Of a DNA stretch of 32,891 bases, positions 8,542 to 18,700 are shown piece after piece. The notes beneath the pieces were generated by a model. It saw nothing but the letters and a program-made list of their open reading frames with translations. It was not told the origin of the DNA and did no database searches. Position 1 is the first letter of the stretch. Each line of letters starts with the position of its first letter. Location: assembly GCA_021818105.1 (NCBI GenBank), contig JAKAFB010000035.1, positions 1-32,891 of the forward strand, in the 5' to 3' direction. The position numbers were made by a program, and so were the translations under genes. Source of the stretch: Acidobacteriota bacterium. GTDB taxonomy: Bacteria > Acidobacteriota > Terriglobia > Terriglobales > Acidobacteriaceae.

Positions 8542-8565
8542 TCTCGACGATGGCCTAAGCGCAGA

Positions 8566-8589
8566 AGGCTGTGCCCGCAGGCACAGCCT
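8566..8589. terminator. stem-loop terminator between convergent SDR and GH28 genes
   Basis: A perfect 10-base stem (AGGCTGTGCC at 8566-8575, GGCACAGCCT at 8580-8589) closes a four-base CGCA loop in the 71-base gap between convergent genes. Only a poor T-rich run follows on either strand. A bidirectional terminator is the simplest role. Confidence 0.6.
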
Positions 8590-8612
8590 CTTCATTTGCT
8601 GCAATGCTTTGC

Positions 8613-9884
8613 TTAGTGCAGTGTTAGGCTTGCCCCAGCGGTCTTCAGCATGGACTCGCCCTCGGTGGCTCGCACGGTGAAGTTGTGCCCTGCCACGTCA
8701 GCATAGCCAATCGTCATGCCCTTGCGCGCGCTGATGTTGACGTTGCGAAGTACAACCTTGCGAACAGGGGCCTCCGGCAGGCCAACGATTGCACCGGCAT
8801 CTACGCTGTCCGTCGCGGTCACATTCTCCAGCATGATGTCATGAAAGTGCGGTGTCAATCGCGTTACGGGCGCGGCCTTTGCATCTTCCGCAGGCAGAAT
8901 GCGCGGGTAGTATTCACTGATGATGAGCGCATGCTTCACATCCTTCATCTGGATGTCGCGGAAGACGAGGTGACTCACGTCATTGCCGCGATCACGATTC
9001 GCCTTCACGCGGATACCGTTGTCTGTGTCTTCAAACGTGATTCGCTCCGCAGTGATGTTCCTCGCTCCACCTGCGATTTCACTGCCCACGGACAAGCCGT
9101 GGCCATGCATGAAGTGACAGTCTGTAATCGTGATGTCGCGGCTGGGTTTGTCAGGCCCCGGTGAGTTGATGGCCCCGGACTTGATCGCAATGTCATCATC
9201 GCCTACGTCGGCGTATACGTGATTGATCGTTACATGCGAAGAAGAGAATGGATCGATGGCATCCGTGTTTGGCGAGTGTGCCGGCGCCAGTACCCTGATG
9301 TTACGAATAACGACATCGTCGGAGTAGTACGGCACCAGTTGCCACATGGGCGAGTTCTGGATGGTTATACCTTCCACGCGCACATGCTGACAGTGGTCAA
9401 AGACAACCAGTCGCGGCCGCGTATGTTCTGAGCCAAGAATACCGGCATCCTTATAGGCGCGCGCCTCCTTCCACCAGCTTTCGCCATTCCCATCAATCAC
9501 GCCTTCACCCGTGATGGCCACGTTGTCCGCGTGGTTCGCGCTGACCAATGATTGCCGGCCCGGCGCACGGAATTCAGTCTTCGCAGGATAGTCGGCATGA
9601 TCTGCCGATCCAAGCAGAGTCGCGCCCTTGTCCAGGTGGAGTGTGATGTTGCTCTTGAGCACAATGGGAGCGCTAAGGTATGTGCCGGCAGACAGCGTGA
9701 CTGTACCACCGCCTTTGGACGCGCAGGCATCAATTGCCAGTTGGAGCGCGGCGGTATCCTTGGTGATTCCATCACCCTTCGCGCCGTAGTTGCGTGCGTC
9801 GCAGGTGTTGGCCGCAAAGAGTGCTGTGCTTGCCGCGGCTGCGACGGTCAGAATCGCAAGCAGATTTCTTGTCCATGTCTTCAT
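8613..9884 (-). CDS. GH28 polygalacturonase (exported)
   Basis: The 423-residue product begins with a signal peptide (residues 1-25, cleavage near LFAAN). A parallel beta-helix GH28 domain follows, opening with RNYGAKGDG. All classical GH28 catalytic blocks are present: NTD (206-208), DDD (229-231), GHG (261-263) and the IRVK pair R292/K294. It should hydrolyse alpha-1,4 galacturonan in the periplasm or outside the cell. The ATG at 9884 was chosen. A GTG three codons earlier (9893) sits five bases behind GAGGAG and is an equally good start. The gene follows the KDG kinase on the same strand with a 139-base gap. They may share the regulated promoter at 11249-11278. Exo versus endo action cannot be told from motifs. 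Confidence 0.88.
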   Translation of the reverse strand: MKTWTRNLLAILTVAAAASTALFAANTCDARNYGAKGDGITKDTAALQLAIDACASKGGGTVTLSAGTYLSAPIVLKSNITLHLDKGATLLGSADHADYPAKTEFRAPGRQSLVSANHADNVAITGEGVIDGNGESWWKEARAYKDAGILGSEHTRPRLVVFDHCQHVRVEGITIQNSPMWQLVPYYSDDVVIRNIRVLAPAHSPNTDAIDPFSSSHVTINHVYADVGDDDIAIKSGAINSPGPDKPSRDITITDCHFMHGHGLSVGSEIAGGARNITAERITFEDTDNGIRVKANRDRGNDVSHLVFRDIQMKDVKHALIISEYYPRILPAEDAKAAPVTRLTPHFHDIMLENVTATDSVDAGAIVGLPEAPVRKVVLRNVNISARKGMTIGYADVAGHNFTVRATEGESMLKTAGASLTLH

Positions 9885-10023
9885 TCGGGTCACAAACACT
9901 CCTCGCACCACAATGTTTGGGTTCCTGACCTTCAGCCGTTGCGAATACTTCAGGCATGGCTGATGAGCTTGCCGCTTTGCGTCCTGGGAGTGGACATGCC
10001 TTCGTGGCTCACGCTTACCTGCA

Positions 10024-11106
10024 TTAGCGTTGAATACGCGCCGATCCTCCAGTAGCGAAGGCTTGCACTTGCTCCAGCGTGGCCATGGTTGTGTCGCCCG
10101 GGAAGCTTGTGAGCAGCGCGCCGTGCGCCCATCCAAGCTTGATGGCCTCTGCCGGCGTCTCGCCGTTGAGCAACCCGTAGAAGAAACCCGAGGCAAAGCC
10201 GTCTCCTCCACCCACGCGGTCATACACCGTCAGCTCGCAGGTGGGCGCCTGGATAGTTTCGCCATTCACCCACGCCACTGCGCTCCAACTGTGGTGGTTA
10301 GTGGAGTGCACCTCACGCAGTGTCGTCGCTACAATCTTGACGTGCGGAAAGCGGTCAACGACGCTCTCAATCATCGAGAAGAACGAGCCAGGATCGAGCT
10401 TGAACTTGGCGGCCACTTCCGGCCCGGCAAACCCAAGACCCTTTTGGAGGTCTTCTTCGTTGCCCACGAGAACGTCGACATTCTCAACAATGGCGCCTAG
10501 AATCTTCTGCGCGCGCTTCGCGCCGCCGCAGCTCTTCCAAAGCTTTTCGCGGTAGTTCAAGTCAAAGGAGCAGACAGCTCCGGCCTTGCGCGCGGCACGC
10601 ATGGCCTCGATCACGAGCTCTGCCGTCGTCTCAGACAGCGCGGCGAAGATTCCACCGCTGTGAAACCAACGAACGCCTTCGCCAAAGATGGCCTTCCAAT
10701 CAAAGTCGCCCGGCTTGAGCAGCGCAGCAGCTTCATTACAGCGGTTGTAAAAGACAACGGGCGCGCGTACGCCAAAGCCACGGTCGCTGTACACGGCTGC
10801 CATGTTGGGCCCACGCACGCCGTCATGCTCAAAACGGCGATAGAAGGGCCGTACTCCCATGGCACGCACTCGCTCGGCGATGAGGTCGCCAATGGGATAG
10901 GACACCATGGCCGACGCAATGCCTGTGCGCATACCGAAGCAATCCGCAAGGTTCGCTGCCACATTGAACTCGCCGCCGCTCACGTGAAGATCGAAATGCG
11001 AGGCCTTACGAAAGGGGATCATGCCGGGGTCGATCCGGTGAACCAGTGCGCCAAGCGACAAAAGGTCCAGCGTGCCTTGCGGGGGAATTCTGAAGCCCAG
11101 TTTCAT
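10024..11106 (-). CDS. kdgK: 2-keto-3-deoxygluconate (KDG) kinase, PfkB family
   Basis: The 360-residue product is a PfkB-family sugar kinase. The N-terminal substrate lid region has HVSGGEFNVAANLADCFG, and the C-terminal signature DRVGGGDGFASGFFYGLLNG contains the anion hole and catalytic Asp. SFDLNYREKLW in the middle is usual for KDG kinases. It would phosphorylate KDG to KDPG in the cytosol, the last uronate-specific step before the Entner-Doudoroff aldolase. AAGGAG lies nine bases before the ATG. The promoter holds a GGTCAGACC operator between its -35 and -10, tying it to the uronate operon. Substrate assignment is by family resemblance plus context; fructokinase-like relatives are the alternative. 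Confidence 0.85.
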   Translation of the reverse strand: MKLGFRIPPQGTLDLLSLGALVHRIDPGMIPFRKASHFDLHVSGGEFNVAANLADCFGMRTGIASAMVSYPIGDLIAERVRAMGVRPFYRRFEHDGVRGPNMAAVYSDRGFGVRAPVVFYNRCNEAAALLKPGDFDWKAIFGEGVRWFHSGGIFAALSETTAELVIEAMRAARKAGAVCSFDLNYREKLWKSCGGAKRAQKILGAIVENVDVLVGNEEDLQKGLGFAGPEVAAKFKLDPGSFFSMIESVVDRFPHVKIVATTLREVHSTNHHSWSAVAWVNGETIQAPTCELTVYDRVGGGDGFASGFFYGLLNGETPAEAIKLGWAHGALLTSFPGDTTMATLEQVQAFATGGSARIQR

Positions 11107-11520
11107 TGCGTCATTCTCCTTCTATCGCATGTTTGCTGCATCGCGCATAGCCGCGCGGGTGTGAGTCGTGGCTATATCTTCGACTGGCTCTGGAGGTGCC
11201 ATGCCACGCCTTTCACTTCCTCACTCACGCGGCTCTCATTCGCAAATGATTGTACATGGCAAGAGGTCAGACCATCAATATGCTTTTTTCAATTGCATTG
11301 ATGGACACAAGCGGCCGCTACTTCTCCGCACAGCTTCCAGCAGGTACATCAATGCATAGCTCGGCGACCATAATTTGCGCGTTCCACTGGACGGAAGCAT
11401 TGCGTGGTTGGCGTCGGACCGCGCTCTTCCTGTAAAGTAAGCTCGTGTAGTGGTCAGTCCTCTATCGTAGCATTCGGGCCTTGTGTACACGACTCCTGCC
11501 GCATACTTCGGAGACCTTCA
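11107..11520. other. intergenic region between kdgK and the GH28-CE8 gene
   Basis: This 414-base divergent gap carries the kdgK promoter and operator at 11249-11278. A degraded second copy of the palindrome, GGTCAGTCC at 11452-11460 (one mismatch), lies 60 bases before the pectinase ATG. No gene or RNA is supported in the remainder. Confidence 0.55.
11249..11278 (-). promoter_or_regulatory. kdgK promoter with FadR-type operator in its spacer
   Basis: On the minus strand a TTGATG -35 (11273-11278) and a TACAAT -10 (11249-11254) are 18 bases apart. The palindrome GGTCAGACC (11265-11273; AGGTCAGACCA at 11264-11274) fills the spacer and touches the -35. This is the same motif as at uxaC. A bound repressor would block polymerase. 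The predicted leader to kdgK is about 135 bases. The same site may also act on the divergent pectinase gene, for which no clear promoter was identified. Confidence 0.7.
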
Positions 11521-13884
11521 ATGCATCTTCGTTCAGCTCTCTCCCTCTGTGCAGCGCTTCTGCTCCTGGCAACATTGGCAGCGCATGCCCAGGACATACG
11601 CACCGTCACTGTGCCGCACGTTCCGCCTGCATGCGTGACGCTCCATGCGCGCATTACTGCAGGCAATGGACAGATCACGGAACGCGACGAGCGTGCACTG
11701 GACACCACTCGTATTCAAAGCGCTCTCGATCATTGTCCCGCCAGCCACGCGGTTGTGCTTCGGGCACGCGGTAGCAGGAATGTCTTTCTGACGGGCCCGC
11801 TCACCCTACGCTCAGGCGTCACGCTGGTCGTCAGCGCCAACACTGCACTGGTTGCTTCGCGCGATCCGCGCATCTACGACATCACGCCCGGCAGTTGCGG
11901 AGTGGTGAGTGAGAACGGCCATGGCTGCAAGCCTCTGTTCTCCGGGAACGGCGTCGAGGACGCAGCCATCATGGGCGAGGGCTCCATTGACGGGCGCGGA
12001 GGAGAAACCTTGCTCGGCCAAAACAAAACATGGTGGGATCTGGCGCACCAGGCCAAGCTTACGGACCAGTATCAGAGCGTGCCCTGGCTCATTGTTCTGC
12101 ACCATGCGAGGAATTTCACGCTTTACAACATCACACTGCGCAACTCACCTGGCTTTCACGTGGCAGTGAACCAGACGGATGGCTTTACCGCGTGGGGAGT
12201 GAAGATCATGACGCCCAAGACCGCGCGGAACACAGACGGCATTGACCCAGGCACGTCGCGGAACGTGACCATCACGCACTGTTACATCCATGCGGGGGAC
12301 GACAATGTTGCCGTCAAATCTGGCCCGGACGGACCGTCTTCCCACATCTCTATCGTGCACAACCATTTCTACACGGGGCACGGGATGTCCATTGGGAGCG
12401 GTACCAGCGGCGGCGTGGATCACATGCTGGTGGATGACCTGACGATAGACAGTGCAGATAATGGCATCCGCATCAAGTCTGACCGCAGCCGCGGCGGGCG
12501 CGTGCAAGGCATTGTCTACCGCAATGTGTGTATGCGCAACGTGAAGAATCCCCTACTGTTCACACCATTGTACACAACGTTCAGTGGCAATCTATTGCCC
12601 GTTTATAGTGACATCACGCTCACCGATGTGCACATTCTGACCGCAGGAACCTACACCTTTCTCGGCCTTGATGCACAACACAAGCTTGGACTTTCGCTGG
12701 ACAATGTGTTCGCGGATGGTCTGAATAACTCCAAACAGTTGAGCAGTAATGCGCAGATCACTATTGGCCCGCGGCGTGGCAATCTGGAGCCTCGGGGCGA
12801 GGGCGTGACCGTGACAGATATACAGGGAGAGCTGCCCGGCAGGCCGCTTGCTTGCGATGCGCGCTTTGTCCCATTCCCTGCGCTAAGCACGGCACCGGAG
12901 ATGGCGAGCACCGCCCCGCCGGAGGACAAGGCCCTTTACGTTGCCGCTGATGGTACTGGCGAATATTCCACCATTCAGCGCGCTCTGGATGCCGCTCCTG
13001 CCAGTGGCGCTCTGATTCTTGTTGCACCGGGCACCTATCGCGAGGTGCTCACCATCAACAAGCCAAACATCCATCTGCGCGGCTCTTCGCCTGATGCAAG
13101 CAGGACCGTTGTGGTGAATGACCGCAGCGCAGGCGCAAACGGGGGAACGTTGCATTCAGCCACAGTCAACATCAACGCTGACTACTTCTTCGCAGAAGAT
13201 ATTACCTTTGAGAATGACTTCAACCGCACCCATCCCCAGTTGCCTGCGGGGTCGCAAGCGCTGGCGCTGCTCGTCACGGGAGACCGTGATGTCTTCCACA
13301 ATGTGCGCCTTCTGGGCAATCAGGACACCGTGTATGTGGGGAGTCGCAATTGCTCACCGGACGGCATGCCATGTATACCCGCGCGCCAGTACTTTTCTAA
13401 TTGCTACATTGCAGGCAATGTCGATTTCATTTTTGGTGATGGCAAGGCTGCCTTTGACCACTGTGAATTGCACAGCACCGCCCACAACGGTGGCTTCATC
13501 ACCGCGCAGGCTAAGCACTATCCGGACGAGGACTCAGGCTTCGTGTTCGACCACTGCAAGCTCACGGCGGATAAGGACGTAACCGGCAATGTGTATCTTG
13601 GCCGTCCGTGGAGGCCGTATGCAGAGGTAGTCTTTCTCAACACTGAAATGGACGCACACATTGCTCCGGCGGGATGGCGCGAGTGGCATCCGGGCGAAAC
13701 ACGTTCACTGGACACGGCGTACTATGCCGAGTTCAACTCGTCTGGGCCCGGCGCGCATCCTGGCAAACGTGATCCCCATACGCACTTTCTTGACGCGCAA
13801 CAGGTCAGGCAGTTCGAGCCTGCGGTGTTCTTGCGCGGCACTGACAACTGGAATCCAATTGTTCCGCTGCAGTCAGTGAAGTAG
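11521..13884 (+). CDS. bifunctional GH28 polygalacturonase - CE8 pectin methylesterase, secreted
   Basis: The 787-residue product joins two pectin-degrading domains behind a signal peptide (residues 1-24). The GH28 domain (about 35-445) has NTD 237-239, GDD 259-261, GHG 286-288 and R317/K319, all intact. After a short linker (about 450-470) comes a CE8 pectinesterase domain (about 471-785). Its Q579, Q601-D602, D635 (GNVDFIFGD) and R695 (LGRPW) match the known catalytic set, and the 22-residue Q-Q spacing agrees with plant pectinesterases. A Cys-containing insert lies between D602 and D635. The CE8 part would remove methyl groups so that the GH28 part can cut the freed galacturonan. GGAG lies seven bases before the chosen ATG; the upstream extension does not look coding. 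Confidence 0.92.
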   Translation: MHLRSALSLCAALLLLATLAAHAQDIRTVTVPHVPPACVTLHARITAGNGQITERDERALDTTRIQSALDHCPASHAVVLRARGSRNVFLTGPLTLRSGVTLVVSANTALVASRDPRIYDITPGSCGVVSENGHGCKPLFSGNGVEDAAIMGEGSIDGRGGETLLGQNKTWWDLAHQAKLTDQYQSVPWLIVLHHARNFTLYNITLRNSPGFHVAVNQTDGFTAWGVKIMTPKTARNTDGIDPGTSRNVTITHCYIHAGDDNVAVKSGPDGPSSHISIVHNHFYTGHGMSIGSGTSGGVDHMLVDDLTIDSADNGIRIKSDRSRGGRVQGIVYRNVCMRNVKNPLLFTPLYTTFSGNLLPVYSDITLTDVHILTAGTYTFLGLDAQHKLGLSLDNVFADGLNNSKQLSSNAQITIGPRRGNLEPRGEGVTVTDIQGELPGRPLACDARFVPFPALSTAPEMASTAPPEDKALYVAADGTGEYSTIQRALDAAPASGALILVAPGTYREVLTINKPNIHLRGSSPDASRTVVVNDRSAGANGGTLHSATVNINADYFFAEDITFENDFNRTHPQLPAGSQALALLVTGDRDVFHNVRLLGNQDTVYVGSRNCSPDGMPCIPARQYFSNCYIAGNVDFIFGDGKAAFDHCELHSTAHNGGFITAQAKHYPDEDSGFVFDHCKLTADKDVTGNVYLGRPWRPYAEVVFLNTEMDAHIAPAGWREWHPGETRSLDTAYYAEFNSSGPGAHPGKRDPHTHFLDAQQVRQFEPAVFLRGTDNWNPIVPLQSVK

Positions 13885-13908
13885 CACGCAGGACGCGCGC
13901 GGACGCGC

Positions 13909-15558
13909 TTATAGCATTTTGTTACCAACGTTTGCCAGAGTTGCGTCCGCTGTGGCGCGGCTCCAGCCGATGCGGAGGTCTGTCACATTTCGCAAAGCGA
14001 AGGTACCTTCCACGTTGCGCGGAGCCGTAATGGCAAAGAGGTCTGCGCGCTCAACATCCTCGAGGTGGAATGCGGGGCGCGCATCGGCCGCGCGGTTGGC
14101 AATCTCCACGTGACTCATCTCAAGATGGCGCAGATGCCGCACGTAGAATCCTGACACCGGCGTTGTGCCGAACATGGTTGGCTCGGGATACTTCTCCTCT
14201 GCCTCGGGCAGTTGCAGTTGGGCTGCGTCTGCCCCAGCACCGCCTGCTGTCTCAATATAGATGTTCGAGAGTTTCACATCCTCAATGCTGTAGCCGGGAA
14301 TTCCGCTCAATATTGAGCTGAACTGCAAGGGCGCGTTGTAGCACTCCAGATTGCTGATGAGGATGCGGCGCAACGCGCCAACCTTTGTGCTTTCCTTCGG
14401 CCCGCGCAGGCGCGCGCCAAGGCGCATAAAGATGGGGCCAGAGTACAGATCGCGCATCGTGGTGTTCGTAATCGTGAAGTCTTCAAGCAGAGCACCATCT
14501 ACGGTTTCGAGCGCGTATCCGTGGCAGCCCTCAAAGGCGCAGTTGGAGATCGTTACATTGATAAACCCGCCATTGGATTCGGTGCCACATTTGATACGGC
14601 CTGTGTGGAATACGTGAACATCCGGCGCAAACTTCTTGAAGGTGCCATCGAGTACAGTGCCCAGCTCGTACGCGCCCGTGACAAAGCAGTTGGTGATGGT
14701 CAGGTTGCGCGTGGGGCGCGCATAACCCAGCGCAAAGCTGGACTTGGGGCAGATGCCGTCGTCCCACGGTGAGTTGACCGTGCAGTTGCTCACCCGCACG
14801 TTCTGGCAGCAGTCGATGTCCATGCCGTCACGGTCGGTGTCAATCATCAGGTTGTCAATTGTCAGATTGTCCACGCCGGTGAGCAGCATGCCAAGGTGCC
14901 CCCCCTTAAGAATGGAGAAGTCACGCAGCAGCACGTTGCGGCAGTTCTTGAGTGCAATGGCCTTGTTGCCCACGCCCGGCTGCTCTGCCACATATATGGG
15001 ATAGCCGCCGCGTGCAGCACGGTTTGCTCCAAAGCTCAACCCCTTGCCATAGATGAGGCCGGGCCCGGTGATGCTGAAGTCATGAATGCCTTCGCCCCAG
15101 ATCAACGAGTTGTGCCAATGATTGTGGCCGTAGTCCTGGTATGCATCCCACGCCGTTGTGGGCTCTGCTGCGTCATACTTGCCGCCGTTGTAACCGGTCT
15201 GCTGGCCGGGCAAGGGAGAGTCTGCCGCAATGATCGTCGCGCCCTGTAGCAGATGCAGATGCACGTAGCTCTTGAGGCGTATGGAGAAGCAAAGATAATT
15301 GCCTGCCGGAAAGACCACCACGCCGCCGCCAACCGCCGCGGCTGCTTCAATGGCGCGATTGACGGCAGATGTATCCAGCGCTTTTCCGTCGCCGGTTGCG
15401 CCATAGCGGCGCACGTCAAAAACGCCGTTGCCGCCAGCGGGCTGTGTGGCTTCGCGGCCAGCAGTAGCCGCCAATGATGCCGCAGGCATGGCGGCAACCG
15501 CCGCGCCAATGCCCCCTGTACGCAAAACGCTGCGCCGCACCGAATCAAAATTTCTCAT
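13909..15558 (-). CDS. Tat-exported divergent GH28-like beta-helix protein
   Basis: The 549-residue product starts with a twin-arginine signal (RRSVLRTGG, then AVAAMPAASLAATA). A pectate-lyase-superfamily beta-helix opens with DVRRYGATGDGKALDTS. Overall it resembles GH28 proteins of the rhamnogalacturonase or exo-polygalacturonase kind. The catalytic blocks are altered: TDRDGMDIDC (241-250) replaces NTDG, WDDGICPKS (265-273) supplies the DD pair, and no GHG motif is visible. RIKCGTESNGG (321-331) may hold the Arg/Lys pair. GAGGA lies seven bases before the ATG. It lies downstream of the TonB receptor on the same strand, separated by 215 bases and a hairpin. Activity on a pectin side chain such as rhamnogalacturonan or a modified galacturonan is inference. 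Confidence 0.75.
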   Translation of the reverse strand: MRNFDSVRRSVLRTGGIGAAVAAMPAASLAATAGREATQPAGGNGVFDVRRYGATGDGKALDTSAVNRAIEAAAAVGGGVVVFPAGNYLCFSIRLKSYVHLHLLQGATIIAADSPLPGQQTGYNGGKYDAAEPTTAWDAYQDYGHNHWHNSLIWGEGIHDFSITGPGLIYGKGLSFGANRAARGGYPIYVAEQPGVGNKAIALKNCRNVLLRDFSILKGGHLGMLLTGVDNLTIDNLMIDTDRDGMDIDCCQNVRVSNCTVNSPWDDGICPKSSFALGYARPTRNLTITNCFVTGAYELGTVLDGTFKKFAPDVHVFHTGRIKCGTESNGGFINVTISNCAFEGCHGYALETVDGALLEDFTITNTTMRDLYSGPIFMRLGARLRGPKESTKVGALRRILISNLECYNAPLQFSSILSGIPGYSIEDVKLSNIYIETAGGAGADAAQLQLPEAEEKYPEPTMFGTTPVSGFYVRHLRHLEMSHVEIANRAADARPAFHLEDVERADLFAITAPRNVEGTFALRNVTDLRIGWSRATADATLANVGNKML

Positions 15559-15718
15559 GGAATCGTCCTCTACAGACTCAACTGTGTGATGCCGGAGAAT
15601 CGCCCTGCGCGCCGAGCAAATGGAAGCTCTGAGCATGCGGGCCAGGCATGCTGTTCTGCGCCTGATGCCGAAGCGATTTCGCGAGCGAGTGAATTTTACC
15701 GCGTGAAGTAGAGACAGT

Positions 15719-15752
15719 CACGGCGCAAGGCAGATAAGTGCCGTGCGCCGTG
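15719..15752. terminator. 34-base hairpin downstream of the TonB receptor gene
   Basis: Perfect nine-base arms (CACGGCGCA at 15719-15727, TGCGCCGTG at 15744-15752) are extended inward, after one mismatch, by GGCA/TGCC around a six-base loop. It lies 22 bases after the receptor stop, between two genes on the same strand. Terminator or mRNA-processing barrier is likely. There is no T-tract. Confidence 0.5.
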
Positions 15753-15773
15753 TGCAGCCCAGGTGAGAGGCTT

Positions 15774-18700
15774 CTAGAATACGAGCCTTCCGCCAATCTG
15801 CACCTGCCGTGGCAGGGCGCCCGAGGTGGTCGACGTGATGTAGCCAAAGTTACTGGCCGTCGCGTTGGACACGTTGGGAGCATTGAAGATCGGGTGGTTC
15901 AGCAGGTTGAAGGTTTCAAAGCGCAGTTGGAAGTGTGCCCGCTCCGTGAAGTTGATGTTCTTCAAGAGCGATGCATCCAGGTTGTTATACCCGTCCTGGC
16001 GCACCCAGGAGAGCGTTTGCGGCAGTGTGCGGTAGTGGTAGGCATACTGTCCGTTGATGAAGGTACTGCCGTCGCAGGCGCCCGTGGTAGGACAGCTTGT
16101 AGAGTTACCCGTAACAAGAACGTTTGTGCTCAGCGCCGGAGTGCCTGAGCCGGGTTCCGCCGTGTTACGCGTCTGGTTCTTGATCTGTCGCAGCGTTGCT
16201 CCAGACTGCAGCGGAATATCGTTGGTGAAGTCGATGGGCGCGCCGGTCTGGAACTGGTAGATTCCATTCAGCACAAAGCCACCGGCAATAGCGTCCCACA
16301 GGCGGCTGTTGCCCAGGCTGAACATCTTGCCGCGGCCAAAAGGCAACACATACGTGGAGCCCACAGTGAAGTGGTGCGTGTGATCAAACGGCGAGATGCG
16401 ACGCTCCAACTGTGTGTCAACGTCGTTCAGGTAAGTATCAGCTTCAATCATCTTTGAGAAGCTGTAGTTGGCTGTCAGCGTGAGGCCATGCGTGGCACGC
16501 TGCTCCATGTGAATAATGAAGCTGTTGAAGCTGGACTGGCCAATCGTCTGGTTCTCGATTGCGACACTGCTGTTCGCAAACTGGGGATACGCTCCAAGCA
16601 GGCTGCCGAAGCCCACTGTCTTGGACTTGTTCAATCCAGTCGTGTTGGAAGCGCCCAGCGTCTGGTAGAAGGGGTTGGTGACTGCTTCACCATACGCCTT
16701 GGCCATATTCTGGTTGCGGTAGGGCGTCAATGACAGGTACTGGTACTGCGTTGCATTCAGGTTCTGCGTCTGTACTGGCAGATGCAGGCTGTGATTGCCC
16801 ACATAGAGCATCTCCAGCATCATGCTGTTCGTCAGAGACCGCTGGAAGCCGATGTCCCAGCGCTCGGAGTAAGGATCATGCTGCACCGGTGCCAGGAAGG
16901 CAATCGCCTGGCCGAGGAATGTGCTAGCTCCATCTGCCGAGCCTACGGGCTGTTCAAAGCCCTGCGGGAATGGATTGCTGAGCGAGTTGGCAGCGGTCAA
17001 GTAGTTGTTGGTCGTCGCCAGGTAGAGCGTGGAGGCGCTGAACCCTTCCTGATTCGACAGAGCATTCGAAGAGTATTTGCCGGTGGAAGCGAGCGATGCC
17101 AGCGTTTCCGGCTGTACAAAGACGCCGAAGCCGCCGCGAAATACCGTCTTCGTATCCGGGCTGTAGGAGAAGCCAAATCGCGGGCTCAGGAAGCCGTTGT
17201 TGGTCGCGTACACCGCTCCGTTCGGCCCCGAGGGATAGGTGAGGCCTCCGGCGGTGTTGATGCTGTTGATCGTGTAGGTGGTGCCGTTCTGCGTCACGCT
17301 CGTCGGCGAGAAGTTCGGCGTTTGTGCGTAGTTGATGGTTGCCGTGGGGTTGAATCCGTTGACTGTGCGTCCAAGCTTTTCGCGGAACGGAGTATCGATG
17401 TCGAAGCGCATACCCATGTTCAGGGTCAGCTTGTCTGTTACATGCCAGTCATCCTGGACAAAGGTGCCGATATAGTACTGGTGGTAATCTGCGCGCGCGT
17501 TCAGGTCAAACTGGCCGGATGACGGAAGGCCTAGCAGGAACGACGCAAGATCACTGCCAAAGGTCTGCGGCGCGGCTCCCGTGCCGGCGGTCACGAAGTT
17601 GGAGTTGAAGGTAAAACTGCCGGAAGAGTTGCCGAAGTTCTGGATGCTCATCCGGTACTGACGGCCGTCAAAGCCCACCTTGAGGGAGTGGCGTCCGATG
17701 ACCTTCACCATATCTGTGAACAGCTGGTAGCTCGTGGTCGGGTCCATGGCAGAACCGGTGTCGCCCAGACACTGGTAGCTGGAGTGATTTCCGCAACTGC
17801 TGCCCGTAGCGAAGTTCATGAAGGGCAGTTGCAGCAATTCGCTGGCGTTGTTCATGTAGCCCGGCAGGCCAATCGCTGTGGGGCTGTACTTGGTCGCGGG
17901 CGTGCCGTGAACCTCGTTGAAGTACGTCCAGTTCAGGCGTGTATCGAAGATGGTGGTCGAGTTCAGCGTGTAGACGTTGTCAAGCGTGGCGCCGAAGTTT
18001 TCGCGCGTGAGGATGGTGCCGGTAGCGCCGTTGCCGAAGTAGTTGTTCTTCGTCTGGCTGCGGTAGTTGTGCCGCATGTCAAAGAACACGTGGTCCAGGG
18101 AACTCAGGTTATAGTCCATGCGCCCGAATTCGTTGTCATAGTTGTCTACGCTCGGTGCGTTGCTGATGTAGTTGTCCTGCCCATCAGACGAGGCACCCGC
18201 GGTGTTGTTCGGCGCGGGGAAGAGCTTCATCACCGCCTGCGCTACTGAATCCAATGCACCCACACTCGTCAACTGGTTGTTCACAATCGGCTGGCGCACA
18301 ATCGAAGACCCAGACAGTGTTGCCGTGTAGGGATTGTAGAGTTGGTTGGGATCGAGATATGGCGAAGTGTTCTTGCCAGAGGGGTTGCACATGGCCGCTC
18401 CGGACGAGGTGTAGCCTGAGATGCCCGCAGGGCACCCGGCCAGCAGCGTCTGATAGAAGTCACCGGCCACTTCGCCGCCCGTTCCGGGGCTGCCGCCAAT
18501 GCTGGAGGTGGTGGGCACCGTGGTGGTGGTGGTCGCCGGCGTTGAATCCTTCAGGCTCTCCCATGCGAAGAAGAAGAAGAGCTTGTTCTTGCCGTTGACT
18601 ACTTTGGGAATCATCACCGGGCCGCCTACCGTCAGGCCGTATTGGTTGAAGTGGAATACGGGTGTAGGTTTGCCGCTACGATTGTTGAAGTAGGTATTGG

